The notes under the pieces were generated by a model, which was not told the DNA's origin, ran no database searches, and worked only from the letters and a program-made list of their open reading frames with translations. A stretch of DNA of 64,000 bases from Pedobacter schmidteae. GTDB taxonomy: Bacteria; Bacteroidota; Bacteroidia; Sphingobacteriales; Sphingobacteriaceae. The DNA is taken from NCBI RefSeq assembly GCF_900564155.1, contig NZ_LS999839.1, positions 1,299,097 through 1,363,096 of the forward strand, given 5' to 3'. A program made the position numbers and the translations under genes. This document shows positions 33,941 through 42,684 of the stretch, in pieces. Position 1 is the stretch's first letter. Every line of letters begins with the position of its first letter.

Positions 33941-35098
33941 TTACACCTTTATAAATATTTTTTTCTGATACATGATCCATAAAATAACCAGCCAGAACAA
34001 AATCACGGTAATGGCCCAGGCCAATGAGGCGTTGATGGGAGAGAAGTAGGGTGTAAAGCCTGAATACAGCCAGGCTTGTAAGTTCATCTCCGAACCATCG
34101 GCCCCTTTTACTGTGAACATTCGTAAGGTTCTTGGAATAAGGCCCGACAAAAAGAAAACCGTAATGGCATTTACGCCATAAACTACAAAAGGTTTGGTAA
34201 AACGGTTATATTTTTGAATGTCAATAATCCAATAGCAGAAGGCAAGGATTACAGTGGCCAGTCCACCCGTATATAGTACAAAGGAACTTGTCCATAAGGA
34301 TTTATTGATGGGGAACTGCAGGTCCCATAATAAACCTAATGCAACGGCTGCCAGTCCGGTACAAAACAGCCAGGCTATTTTGGTGGCGGCCTCAATGTCT
34401 TTACGTTTTAAATATACCCCTACCAATATGCCAAACAGGCCTGTCGCTACGGCAGGTATCGTGCTTAAAATACCTTCAGGGTCCCATGTTTTTGCAGCTT
34501 TCCATAAATGTGCTTCTGTAAGCAGGCCGCGGTCTAGCCAGGCACCCAGGTTGGTTTCTTTTTCCAGGTTGGCATAACCTACGCCCGGAACCGGAACAAA
34601 AGTCATTAGCGCCCAATAAACTGCCAGGAGTGCAATCAGAATTTTGAAGATGTTTTTTTCGCTGTTTTTAAGAAATATAATGGCGGATATAAAAAAGACT
34701 ACAGCAATGCGCTGCAATACTCCGGGAATACGTACATTTTTGAATGCCTCTATAGGTTCGGTAAATACCTTGGGATAAAGTGATAAAAACAAACCCAGAC
34801 CAAACAATATCAACGCTCTTTTCAAGGCCTTCTTAATGGTTTTTCCGTGTGATGCCGGGTCTGTTTTTTTACTTCCCATTGCATACGAGATAGAAACACC
34901 TACTATAAACAGGAAAAAAGGGAAAATAAGATCTGTAGGCGTACAGCCATTCCAGCTGGCATGTTCAAGCGGTGCATAAATATGCCCCCAGTCGCCCGGA
35001 TTATTAACCAGAATCATTGCCGCAACCGTTGCGCCCCTAAAAAAATCCAGTGATAATAGTCTCGCAGGTGTATCCTGCCCAATTGAAGATGAGGCCAT
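33941..35098 (-). CDS. Membrane acyltransferase, DUF5009/NagX-like
   Basis: 385 residues, about ten membrane helices. The opening RLLSLDFFRGATVAAMILVN, then GDWGHIYAPLEHASWNGCTPTDLIFPFFLFIVG, are the hallmark of the HGSNAT/NagX (DUF1624/DUF5009) family, whose animal member acetylates terminal glucosamine of heparan sulfate. Bacterial members lie in GlcNAc catabolic clusters, as here beside nagB. An upstream TTG at 35116 would add six residues but overlaps the preceding terminator; ATG at 35098 is chosen. Acetylation of an amino sugar is the best inference. Confidence 0.8.
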   Translation of the reverse strand: MASSSIGQDTPARLLSLDFFRGATVAAMILVNNPGDWGHIYAPLEHASWNGCTPTDLIFPFFLFIVGVSISYAMGSKKTDPASHGKTIKKALKRALILFGLGLFLSLYPKVFTEPIEAFKNVRIPGVLQRIAVVFFISAIIFLKNSEKNIFKILIALLAVYWALMTFVPVPGVGYANLEKETNLGAWLDRGLLTEAHLWKAAKTWDPEGILSTIPAVATGLFGILVGVYLKRKDIEAATKIAWLFCTGLAAVALGLLWDLQFPINKSLWTSSFVLYTGGLATVILAFCYWIIDIQKYNRFTKPFVVYGVNAITVFFLSGLIPRTLRMFTVKGADGSEMNLQAWLYSGFTPYFSPINASLAWAITVILFWLVILWIMYQKKIFIKV

Positions 35099-35114
35099 AC
35101 TAAGCTTTTTAAAC

Positions 35115-35148
35115 AAAAAAACCGCTATCAGTTTAACTGATAGCGGTT
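35115..35148 (-). terminator. Intrinsic terminator between nagB and the acyltransferase
   Basis: A 14-bp perfect stem (35120-35133 with 35135-35148, AACCGCTATCAGTT arms); on the minus strand it is followed by a run of T. It ends nagB and begins only 17 bases before the acyltransferase ATG. Confidence 0.85.
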
Positions 35149-35166
35149 ATAAATATAATAATTTAA

Positions 35167-37089
35167 CTAGAACTTATAGCGAACAAAAGCTTCCATGGCT
35201 TCATATTCTGCTAAGCCCAAACTGTCATATGACTGAGCAGTTTCTCTGTTTCTGTCTTCGGCACGTTGCCAGAACTCTCTTGGGTCGTCACCAGGGAAAA
35301 CGGCAGTGTCTTTTTGCGACTGATGTTTGAAAATTGCCATTTTTTTGCGCTCAACTTCCTGTGGACTAAGTGGCACAGCCATTTCAATTTCATGTGTTTC
35401 AAATTCCTGCCATGCACCACGGTACATCCACAACCAGCAATCTTTAACCCAATCCTCAGTTTTAGCCAAACGTTTTAGGGCATCAAGAATAATGTTGAAA
35501 CAAACGATATGCGTGCCATGTGGATCTTCAAAGTCACCAGCAGCAAACACCTGATGTGGTTTTACCTTTTGTAATAGTTCCATGGTCAATAACACATCAG
35601 CTTCGGTAACCGGATTTTTCTGGCTTTTTCCGCTTTCGTAAAAAGGAAGGGCCATAAAATGGATGTGGTCGTCATCCAAACCGCAATATCTTGCTCCGGC
35701 AATAGCTTCGCCTTTTCTGATCAAACCTTTTACGGTCTGTATTTCAGGAGTATCAATCTGGTTGGGTTTCTTTTTCTCCATAAACGAACGCATGTTTTGA
35801 TACAATGCTTTCAGTTCTTCGGTGTTAAGACCCATTTTTTCAGAAAAATCGATGTTGAATTCTACAAAGCGAAGTGCATCATCGTCCCAAACGGCGGTAT
35901 TACCTGAAGTTTGGTAAGCAACGTGAACATCCTGCTTTTGATCAGCCAAACGGATAAAAGTCCCCCCCATTGAGATTACATCATCATCAGGGTGCGGAGA
36001 GAAAATGATAGAGCGTTTTTTAGCAGGCTCTGCTCTTTCCGGCCTTTGCGAATCATCCGCATTGGGTTTTCCTCCCGGCCATCCGGTAATGGTATGTTGT
36101 AATTTATTGAAAATATCAATGTTGATGTTATAAACCGGCCCTTTTTCAACGGCTAGCTGAGCCATACCGTGATTGTTATAATCATCTTCGGTAAGCTTAA
36201 GAATTGGTTTTTTAAGTGTGTTAGCCAGCCATATTACCGCCTTTTTGGTCAGTGCCAGGTCGTCCCACGAACAATCTTTAACCAACCAAGGTGTATCAAA
36301 GCGTGTCAGCATACATGCTGCATCTTTATCTAAGATAAATTCTACATTATCAGATAACTGCAGGTACGTTGCCGGAACATCGCTGGAAATCTCTCCCTCT
36401 ACAGTTTTTTTAATGATAGGTGCTTTTTTCTTGTTCCAGGCCATCAAAATAATCTCTCTGGCTTTGAAAATGGTACCAACACCCATGGTGATGGCTTTTG
36501 TTGGAACGAAAGATTTACCTCCAAAGTCTCTCGCCGCATCACGTCTGGTCAGGTCGTCCAAAGTAACCAGGCGTGTGCCCGAGTTTGGCGCAGAACCCGG
36601 CTCGTTGAAACCGATGTGACCTGTACGTCCGATACCGAGGATTTGTATGTCTAATCCTCCCAGGTCCCCAATCTTTTTCTCGTAATTCAGGCAAAATGCA
36701 GGAATTTCTTCCAGACTCAATGTCCCATCCGGAATGTTTACATTGTTTTTATCAATGTCAATGTGATCAAACAAGTTCTCATTCATGAAGGTCACATAAC
36801 TCTGTGCAGCATTAGGCTGCATAGGGTAATATTCGTCCAGGTTAAAGGTGATCACATTTTTAAAACTTAAACCTTCCTCTTTATGCATTCTTACCAGTTC
36901 AGCATAAACGGCAATTGGAGTAGCACCTGTAGCTAAACCTAAAACTGCCTGAGCATTGTTTTTTTGTTTTTCCCTGATGAGGTTCCCGATGCGATGAGCA
37001 ACGCTAAGTGATGCTGCTTTGGGGTTTTCAAAGACAGAAACAGGCAGTTTTTCAAAGCGTGTTTCTTCCAGAAGATTTAATCTAGCCAT
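35167..37089 (-). CDS. nagB: Glucosamine-6-phosphate deaminase fused to a PIG-L/LmbE deacetylase domain
   Basis: 640 residues, more than twice the length of a simple NagB (~260). The first ~270 residues are NagB: GLATGATPIAVYAEL, TFNLDEYYPM (the catalytic Asp equivalent, D85) and GIGRTGHIGFNEPGS (His158, Glu163; the residue equivalent to E. coli Asp141 is Thr156). The C-terminal part (about 355-640) is a PIG-L/LmbE-type deacetylase: HPDDD at 366-370 (usual HPDDE) and a second metal segment DPHGTH. Such fusions occur in Bacteroidetes. The simplest reading is GlcNAc-6-P deacetylation followed by deamination to fructose-6-P. Confidence 0.9.
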   Translation of the reverse strand: MARLNLLEETRFEKLPVSVFENPKAASLSVAHRIGNLIREKQKNNAQAVLGLATGATPIAVYAELVRMHKEEGLSFKNVITFNLDEYYPMQPNAAQSYVTFMNENLFDHIDIDKNNVNIPDGTLSLEEIPAFCLNYEKKIGDLGGLDIQILGIGRTGHIGFNEPGSAPNSGTRLVTLDDLTRRDAARDFGGKSFVPTKAITMGVGTIFKAREIILMAWNKKKAPIIKKTVEGEISSDVPATYLQLSDNVEFILDKDAACMLTRFDTPWLVKDCSWDDLALTKKAVIWLANTLKKPILKLTEDDYNNHGMAQLAVEKGPVYNINIDIFNKLQHTITGWPGGKPNADDSQRPERAEPAKKRSIIFSPHPDDDVISMGGTFIRLADQKQDVHVAYQTSGNTAVWDDDALRFVEFNIDFSEKMGLNTEELKALYQNMRSFMEKKKPNQIDTPEIQTVKGLIRKGEAIAGARYCGLDDDHIHFMALPFYESGKSQKNPVTEADVLLTMELLQKVKPHQVFAAGDFEDPHGTHIVCFNIILDALKRLAKTEDWVKDCWLWMYRGAWQEFETHEIEMAVPLSPQEVERKKMAIFKHQSQKDTAVFPGDDPREFWQRAEDRNRETAQSYDSLGLAEYEAMEAFVRYKF

Positions 37090-37120
37090 TAGTTTTGTTC
37101 TTAAATTTTGTACGGAGCAG

Positions 37121-37151
37121 TAAATATAGGCACTCTATTGACTTTATCAAA
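37121..37151 (-). promoter_or_regulatory. nagB promoter
   Basis: On the minus strand: TTTG (37151-37148), 19 bases, TATATTTA (37128-37121); one mismatch to TAnnTTTG. Predicted start near 37116, leader of about 27 nt. Confidence 0.5.
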
Positions 37152-37307
37152 TTTTTTAAGAAGTATATCTGACTTATTTTCCCCTCGGGCTTTAGCGGAT
37201 TTGGCTATGGGGACTATACGCAAACGGTTGATCAATAAGCAGGAGGCATTTTTAAGAAAATGTTTTTTAGAGGAAAGATTTTAAACTGGTATATTTAAAA
37301 GTTGATC

Positions 37308-37361
37308 AGGTGCAAGAATGAATCCGTCCCGGGAGGACGTTCGTAACCCACTCGGGCACCT
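37308..37361 (+). other. Structured 5' leader of the amidotransferase gene
   Basis: AGGTGC (37308-37313) pairs with GCACCT (37356-37361), enclosing a hairpin formed by 37320-37329 and 37335-37342 (GAA, a two-base bulge, CGTCC with GGACG, TTC; 5-nt loop CGGGA). The loop GGG could pair with CCC at 37347-37349 as a weak pseudoknot. It lies about 28 nt before the preferred start codon at 37390. It matches no riboswitch I know; may be a cis-regulatory RNA. Confidence 0.35.
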
Positions 37362-37389
37362 AAAAGTAAAACTTAAACACTCATGTCTC

Positions 37390-38106
37390 ATGAAGAAAAA
37401 GTTAGGGATAAGCTATTCAGAAGCCAACTTTCAGAACTACTGGAACTGGTTTACTGAACGGGACCTGAGAAATGATATAGAACTGGTAGAGCTTTCCTTT
37501 TTGCAAAATAATCAGGCTGATATTGAACAGTGTGATGGTTTTTTGCTCACTGGGGGCATTGATGTGACGCCTGCTTTATCTGGTGGGGCCGAAGAATATC
37601 CTTTTATGCCCGATCAGTTCTTGCCTGAAAGGGATGAATTTGAAAAATTAATATATGAATACTCGCAAAAGGCAAAGCTACCCTTGTTGGGTATTTGCAG
37701 GGGGATGCAGTATATCAATATTCTGGAAGGTGGACAGGTTTTTGAAGATAATGGGGAAAAGATAAACCAGGAGCATAAAAAAGGGTTGGAAGACAAGATA
37801 CACGGTGTCAATGTTTACAAAGACAGTTTACTATATGCCATTACTGGAATGGAGCAGGGACAAGTGAATAGTGCACACCATCAGGCCGTAAAACCACATA
37901 AACTGGGTAATAATCTGATGATAAATACTTATTCCGATACGGCTGATCCTATTGTGGAAGGTCTGGAATTCAAAGATAAAACCGGAAAGGCTTTTATGCT
38001 GGCCGTACAATGGCATCCCGAAAGGATGAAAGAGAAAGAAAACAATCCGTTTTCAGAAAAAATCAAAGCCGCTTTTATTCATCAGATACGAAACCCTAAG
38101 GATTGA
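37390..38106 (+). CDS. Class-I glutamine amidotransferase-like (peptidase C26) protein
   Basis: 238 residues. Nucleophile elbow LLGICRGMQYINILEGGQVF, catalytic His/Glu in AVQWHPERM and oxyanion strand FLLTGGIDVTPALSGG. This matches gamma-glutamyl-GABA hydrolase (PuuD-like) proteins; the substrate is likely a gamma-glutamyl compound but is not proved. The frame is open to 37318, but MKKKLGISYSEANFQ at 37390 gives the usual C26 start. It precedes anmK by about 106 nt. Confidence 0.85.
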   Translation: MKKKLGISYSEANFQNYWNWFTERDLRNDIELVELSFLQNNQADIEQCDGFLLTGGIDVTPALSGGAEEYPFMPDQFLPERDEFEKLIYEYSQKAKLPLLGICRGMQYINILEGGQVFEDNGEKINQEHKKGLEDKIHGVNVYKDSLLYAITGMEQGQVNSAHHQAVKPHKLGNNLMINTYSDTADPIVEGLEFKDKTGKAFMLAVQWHPERMKEKENNPFSEKIKAAFIHQIRNPKD

Positions 38107-38212
38107 CCGTAGGAAAACAACTCAGATTGATTAAATTAGAGTGGAAGAAATGGAGTTGGACGAGGTGAAATCTGGATTGGATAAAAAATAAGACACAGCA
38201 AAACAGGAAGAT

Positions 38213-39412
38213 ATGAACACAAACTGGAAAAGAATCTTCGACATCATTCAAAAACCTGAGCGGTTAATTATCGGATTGATGTCCGGAACCTCTATGGATG
38301 GTCTGGATGTGGCGCTTTGTGGCGTTAGTGGAAGTGGAACCGATACAAAAGTTCGGTTGCTCGAATTCAAAACAGTTTCCTACACCAACGCCTTCAAGGC
38401 CGAAATAAAGGCCATTTTTTCCAGACATGATGCCGACCTGCAAATGGTATGTATGATGAATGAAAAGGTGGGGCTGATACATGCTGAAATGATTCTGAAC
38501 GCCATTGCCGAATGGGGCCGCAAGCCCGAAGAGATTGATGTGATTGCCAGTCATGGGCAAACCATTTTTCATGCGCCCAGATCTTTGCATGGGTTAGCCG
38601 ATTATCCGGATGCTACTTTGCAGATTGGCGATGGCGACCATATTGCCGTGAAGACCGGAATTGTTACCATAGCCGATTTCCGACAAAAACACATAGCAGC
38701 AGGTGGCGAGGGCGCCCCGTTGGCCGTTTATGGCGATTACCTGCTTTTTTCTAAAAAAGGCGAAGACCGCATTATGCTCAATATTGGCGGGATCGCAAAC
38801 TTTACCTATCTGCCGGGCGATAATGATGCCACTAAGGTCTTCTCTACCGACGTAGGACCAGGAAATACCTTGATGGATCAGTTTGTTCAGCAACATTATC
38901 CGGGACTTTATTTTGACGAGGATGCTGCCATAGCCAGTTCGGGTACGGTTAGCCAAGCTTTGCTGGATCAGTTGATGCAGGCGGAGTTTCTGGAAGCGGG
39001 TTTTCCAAAAACGACAGGTCCGGAACTGTTTAACCTGGCCTACCTGGCTCATGCACAGCAGCAATCGGGTACTTTATCTCTTTCTAATGCAGATGTGATG
39101 GCTACCCTGTGTAGTTTTTCGGCAAATGTAATTATCAATGCCATCCAGTTATGCTTTGGAAAAGATACGACTCCGTCTATTTACATCAGTGGCGGAGGAA
39201 TGCACAATCCGCTAGTGTTGAGTCAGTTAAAATCAGCATTGAAAAATGCAGGATTTTATTCCACCGATGCGCTTGAAATAAATCCGGACGCTAAGGAAGC
39301 AGTTCTCTTTGCAATTCTTGCCAATGAGACGCTGGTGGGCGAAAAAACTGATTTCGGAAACCGCCAAGGCATTCCTTCAGTTTGTATGGGGAAAGTATGT
39401 TTGCCAAAATAA
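38213..39412 (+). CDS. anmK: Anhydro-N-acetylmuramic acid kinase
   Basis: 399 residues of the ASKHA fold. AnmK cleaves and phosphorylates 1,6-anhydro-MurNAc to MurNAc-6-phosphate in peptidoglycan recycling. Motifs: IIGLMSGTSMDGLDVALCG (phosphate-1), ASHGQTIFHAP, GDGDHIAVKTGIVTIADFR, NIGGIANFTYLPG, DVGPGNTLMDQF and YISGGGMHNPLV. It is next to nagB and the NagX-like gene, consistent with amino-sugar salvage feeding one pathway. No murQ (etherase) is in the window. Confidence 0.95.
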   Translation: MNTNWKRIFDIIQKPERLIIGLMSGTSMDGLDVALCGVSGSGTDTKVRLLEFKTVSYTNAFKAEIKAIFSRHDADLQMVCMMNEKVGLIHAEMILNAIAEWGRKPEEIDVIASHGQTIFHAPRSLHGLADYPDATLQIGDGDHIAVKTGIVTIADFRQKHIAAGGEGAPLAVYGDYLLFSKKGEDRIMLNIGGIANFTYLPGDNDATKVFSTDVGPGNTLMDQFVQQHYPGLYFDEDAAIASSGTVSQALLDQLMQAEFLEAGFPKTTGPELFNLAYLAHAQQQSGTLSLSNADVMATLCSFSANVIINAIQLCFGKDTTPSIYISGGGMHNPLVLSQLKSALKNAGFYSTDALEINPDAKEAVLFAILANETLVGEKTDFGNRQGIPSVCMGKVCLPK

Positions 39413-39494
39413 TGACATTTGTTTAAAATATTTGGTTGATTTTAAAACAATCTGCTTTTAATGGTGTATTACAGAAAATAAACCAAATAAAAGT

Positions 39495-42400
39495 ATGAAA
39501 AAACTTTACGTATGCGGGTACTGCAAAATCAGGCTGATTTTCTGGGTGCCTATCTTTCTGCTCATGCTTACTCAGGTGACCAATGCGCAGACCAAACGCT
39601 ACACCATAACAGGTCGGGTTACCGAAAGCCCCTCGGGTGTTGCAATACCAGGTGTAGTTGCTAAAATTCAGGGCACTAATCATGCTTCTGCAACCAACGG
39701 GGATGGTAAGTTCAGCTTTACGGCCGATATGGCCCCGGGAACCTATCAGGTGGTATTTTCTTCTATCGGTTACAAATCGCAAACTAAGACAGTAGAACTG
39801 GGGGCTGGTACAACGGTTACGGTCAACGGAACGCTGGCAGCCGATAACATCGGTTTAGATGAGGTGATTGTTACCGGTACCTCGCAGGGAACCACCCGGA
39901 AGCAAATGGGTAGTTATGTTACTTCAGTTAAGGGCGATGACCTGGTAAAGGCGCCTAGCGGAAACGTACTTTCCGCTTTGCAGGGCAAGGCTCCCGGTGC
40001 GCAGATCAGTCAGAACTCGGGCGATCCGGCCGGTGGTATGTCGGTTAGGTTAAGGGGTGTGAGCTCTATCAACTCCGGTTCCGACCCGTTGTACATTATT
40101 GATGGAGTAATTGTCAATAACGCCACTTCCCGTGTAACCAATACTTCGGCCAATTATGATGGTGGAGGTAGTGGTGTTGGGGGGAATGGAAACTTTGTGG
40201 GCGCTATCGGGCAAAACAGGATGGTCGATATCAATCCTAACGATATTGAACGTATTGAGGTGCTAAACGGTGCCGCCGCGGCCGCTATTTACGGATCCAG
40301 GGCTAATGCCGGTGTAATCCAGATCTTTACTAAGCGCGGTGTAAGTGGCAAGCCGGAGGTTAGTTTGTCCAGCAGCTTTACCATTAGTGAGTTACGGAAA
40401 CAGATAGGATACAATCAATCTCCCGTGAAATTTGGGGGGTCTGTGGATGCCTTTACCCAGGATGTAATTCAGACAACGGGTACGCCTCCCGCGCTGGCTA
40501 CCACTACTACGCCAGTAACCAGGTACAATTACCAGGATTATATTTTCCATACTGGAATAGGTACCGATAACACGGTATCATTGGCGGGAGGTAGTGAAGA
40601 TACTAAATTTTACACCTCGTTAGGTTATTTTTCTAACCAGGGGATCATTAAAAATACAGATTTCAAAAGGTATAATATGCGGGCAAACCTTGACCAGAAG
40701 ATCAACAGCTGGGCGAAAGTAACTGCCGGAGTGAATTATATTCATAGTGATGCGAATGAAAAGCCGGATGGCAACTCTTTTTTCTCGCCAATGAACTCGG
40801 TAACCATCATCGGTAACTTTCACGACATCTTTACCAGAGATGCCCTGGGTAACTTAAAATCTGTTGGAGAGCGCGGAAGGGTAAATCCGGTATCGGTAAT
40901 CGAGGATATCAAACAACGCCAGACCGTTAACCGTGTAATTGCGAATGCGAAACTGGTATTGAATCCGGTTAAGAACCTGACAGTTGATTATACGATTGGT
41001 GTAGACAATACGATTCAGAATGGAACCACTTTTATTCCTCCCTTTGCTTATAACGTGAGTACTGGTTTTTATGGTGGAGGAGCTACTTTAGATCCTACTT
41101 TAAATGGCTATGCGAGTGCTGCAAATGCAACCTCAACGTTATTTAATCACGAGCTAAACTTTACTTACGACGCAAAAATAAGTGATGTGCTGCTTTCCGT
41201 TACACAATTGGGTGGTTCTTATCAGTATGAAAAAAACAATTACCTGATGTCTAATGGACGGGGGCTTGCTCCCTTTATTGCAAGTGTAAGTGCTGCAAGT
41301 ACCATTCTACCTAATGCAGACGATCGGCTACAACAATCTATCAGCGGAGCTTACCTGCAACAGAACTTTAAGTACAAAGATCACTTGTTTGTAACCGGTG
41401 CTGTGCGGGTAGATCAGTCGACTGTTTTTGGCGAAAAAAACAGGACCAAAGTGTACTTGAAAGGAAATATCAGTTATGTGCTTTCTTCGGCAGAATATTG
41501 GAAAGGTTTTGGAGCTTCGGAATGGTGGGATACCTTTAAACTCCGGGCAGCTTACGGGCAGTCGGGGAACTTGACGGGTATTGCCCCATATGCCCGGTTT
41601 AACGAATACCTCCCTTCTTCTTATCTGGGTAAAACAATATTAAGCTCTAAAACGCAGCTTGCCAATGTTGATGTCGCCCCTGAAAGGCAGACCGAGCTGG
41701 AATTGGGAACCGATCTTTCTTTCTTTAAAAATAGATTGGGTTTGGTGTTCAACTGGTATAACAAAAAAGTTGATGAGTTGCTTTTTCCGGTGGTTATTGC
41801 GCCTACTACGGGGTATATCAGCTTACTTCAGAATAACGGTACCCTAACCAATAAGGGTATAGAGTTGATGCTTACCGGTACACCTATAGTGGCTAAGGAC
41901 TTTAAATGGAACACGACTATAATTTTTAATCGGAACAGAAATAAAGCTTCGGGTACAGGAGTTACACAATTACTGGCTACAAATGCCGGTGCTCCTGTCG
42001 CCATCATAGACGGCGCTCCTTCCAGTGTGTTTTACGGTACTTTCTTTGCCCGTAATGCTGACGGAAGCCTGCTGACCAATGCTGCCGGAATTCCACAATT
42101 AGAGCGTGGTATTCAAAACTCCAGTACCACCTACACCCCGCAAAGAGGTGCGGATGGTTTGCCTACCGGAACAACTTTACGTAAGATAATTGGTGACCCA
42201 AATCCGGACTATACCTGGTCATTTGTGAACGATTTCAATTATCAGAAATTAAGTCTGCATGTTCAGTTGGACGCTTCGCATGGAGCAGATGTCTGGAATG
42301 CGGACTGGCGGACTCGTCAGGGGGTAGGTAATGGTAAAGTAGCTGAACAAGAACAGATGGGGCTTTTGCCTCGTGGTTATGTGGCTGGAGTGTATGCTAC

Positions 42401-42656
42401 GGAAGAGTGGCGTATAGACAATGGCTCGTATGTTAAGTTAAGAGAGGTTTCGTTAAGCTATAACATCGGAAAAGTGAAGTTTGTACAGGATCTGACTATC
42501 AATCTGAGTGGAAGAAACCTGGTTTCATGGGACGATTACAAAGGGTATGATCCGGAACTGAATTCAGGAGGGCAATCAACTACCCTTCGGAACATCGACT
42601 TTGGCTCAGTACCAATCCCTAGAACATTTAGTTTGGGTGTAAAAGCTAAATTTTAA
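39495..42656 (+). CDS. SusC/RagA TonB-dependent outer-membrane transporter (cassette 1)
   Basis: 1053 residues. Signal peptide ending in VTNAQ, a carboxypeptidase-regulatory-like beta domain (YTITGRVTESPSGVAIPGVV ... IGYKSQTKTVEL), TonB box DEVIVTGT, a plug domain (GNVLSALQGKAPGAQISQNS, LYIIDGVIVNN, ERIEVLNGAAAAAIYGSRAN) and a 22-strand barrel ending FSLGVKAKF. SusC proteins import oligosaccharides captured with SusD. Its sequence is distinct from the other three SusCs in the window. susD follows after 28 nt. Confidence 0.95.
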   Translation: MKKLYVCGYCKIRLIFWVPIFLLMLTQVTNAQTKRYTITGRVTESPSGVAIPGVVAKIQGTNHASATNGDGKFSFTADMAPGTYQVVFSSIGYKSQTKTVELGAGTTVTVNGTLAADNIGLDEVIVTGTSQGTTRKQMGSYVTSVKGDDLVKAPSGNVLSALQGKAPGAQISQNSGDPAGGMSVRLRGVSSINSGSDPLYIIDGVIVNNATSRVTNTSANYDGGGSGVGGNGNFVGAIGQNRMVDINPNDIERIEVLNGAAAAAIYGSRANAGVIQIFTKRGVSGKPEVSLSSSFTISELRKQIGYNQSPVKFGGSVDAFTQDVIQTTGTPPALATTTTPVTRYNYQDYIFHTGIGTDNTVSLAGGSEDTKFYTSLGYFSNQGIIKNTDFKRYNMRANLDQKINSWAKVTAGVNYIHSDANEKPDGNSFFSPMNSVTIIGNFHDIFTRDALGNLKSVGERGRVNPVSVIEDIKQRQTVNRVIANAKLVLNPVKNLTVDYTIGVDNTIQNGTTFIPPFAYNVSTGFYGGGATLDPTLNGYASAANATSTLFNHELNFTYDAKISDVLLSVTQLGGSYQYEKNNYLMSNGRGLAPFIASVSAASTILPNADDRLQQSISGAYLQQNFKYKDHLFVTGAVRVDQSTVFGEKNRTKVYLKGNISYVLSSAEYWKGFGASEWWDTFKLRAAYGQSGNLTGIAPYARFNEYLPSSYLGKTILSSKTQLANVDVAPERQTELELGTDLSFFKNRLGLVFNWYNKKVDELLFPVVIAPTTGYISLLQNNGTLTNKGIELMLTGTPIVAKDFKWNTTIIFNRNRNKASGTGVTQLLATNAGAPVAIIDGAPSSVFYGTFFARNADGSLLTNAAGIPQLERGIQNSSTTYTPQRGADGLPTGTTLRKIIGDPNPDYTWSFVNDFNYQKLSLHVQLDASHGADVWNADWRTRQGVGNGKVAEQEQMGLLPRGYVAGVYATEEWRIDNGSYVKLREVSLSYNIGKVKFVQDLTINLSGRNLVSWDDYKGYDPELNSGGQSTTLRNIDFGSVPIPRTFSLGVKAKF

Positions 42657-42684
42657 TTTAATCAAGGACAAAAATCATATTCTG

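Noticed and set aside
35098..35116. TTG start for the NagX-like acyltransferase
   Set aside because: It would begin inside the T-run of the nagB terminator.
37308..37361. Glutamine (glnA-type) or SAM-II riboswitch
   Set aside because: The conserved cores of these families are not present.
37318..37389. Upstream start for the C26 amidotransferase
   Set aside because: The added 24 residues overlap the structured leader and look unrelated to the family.
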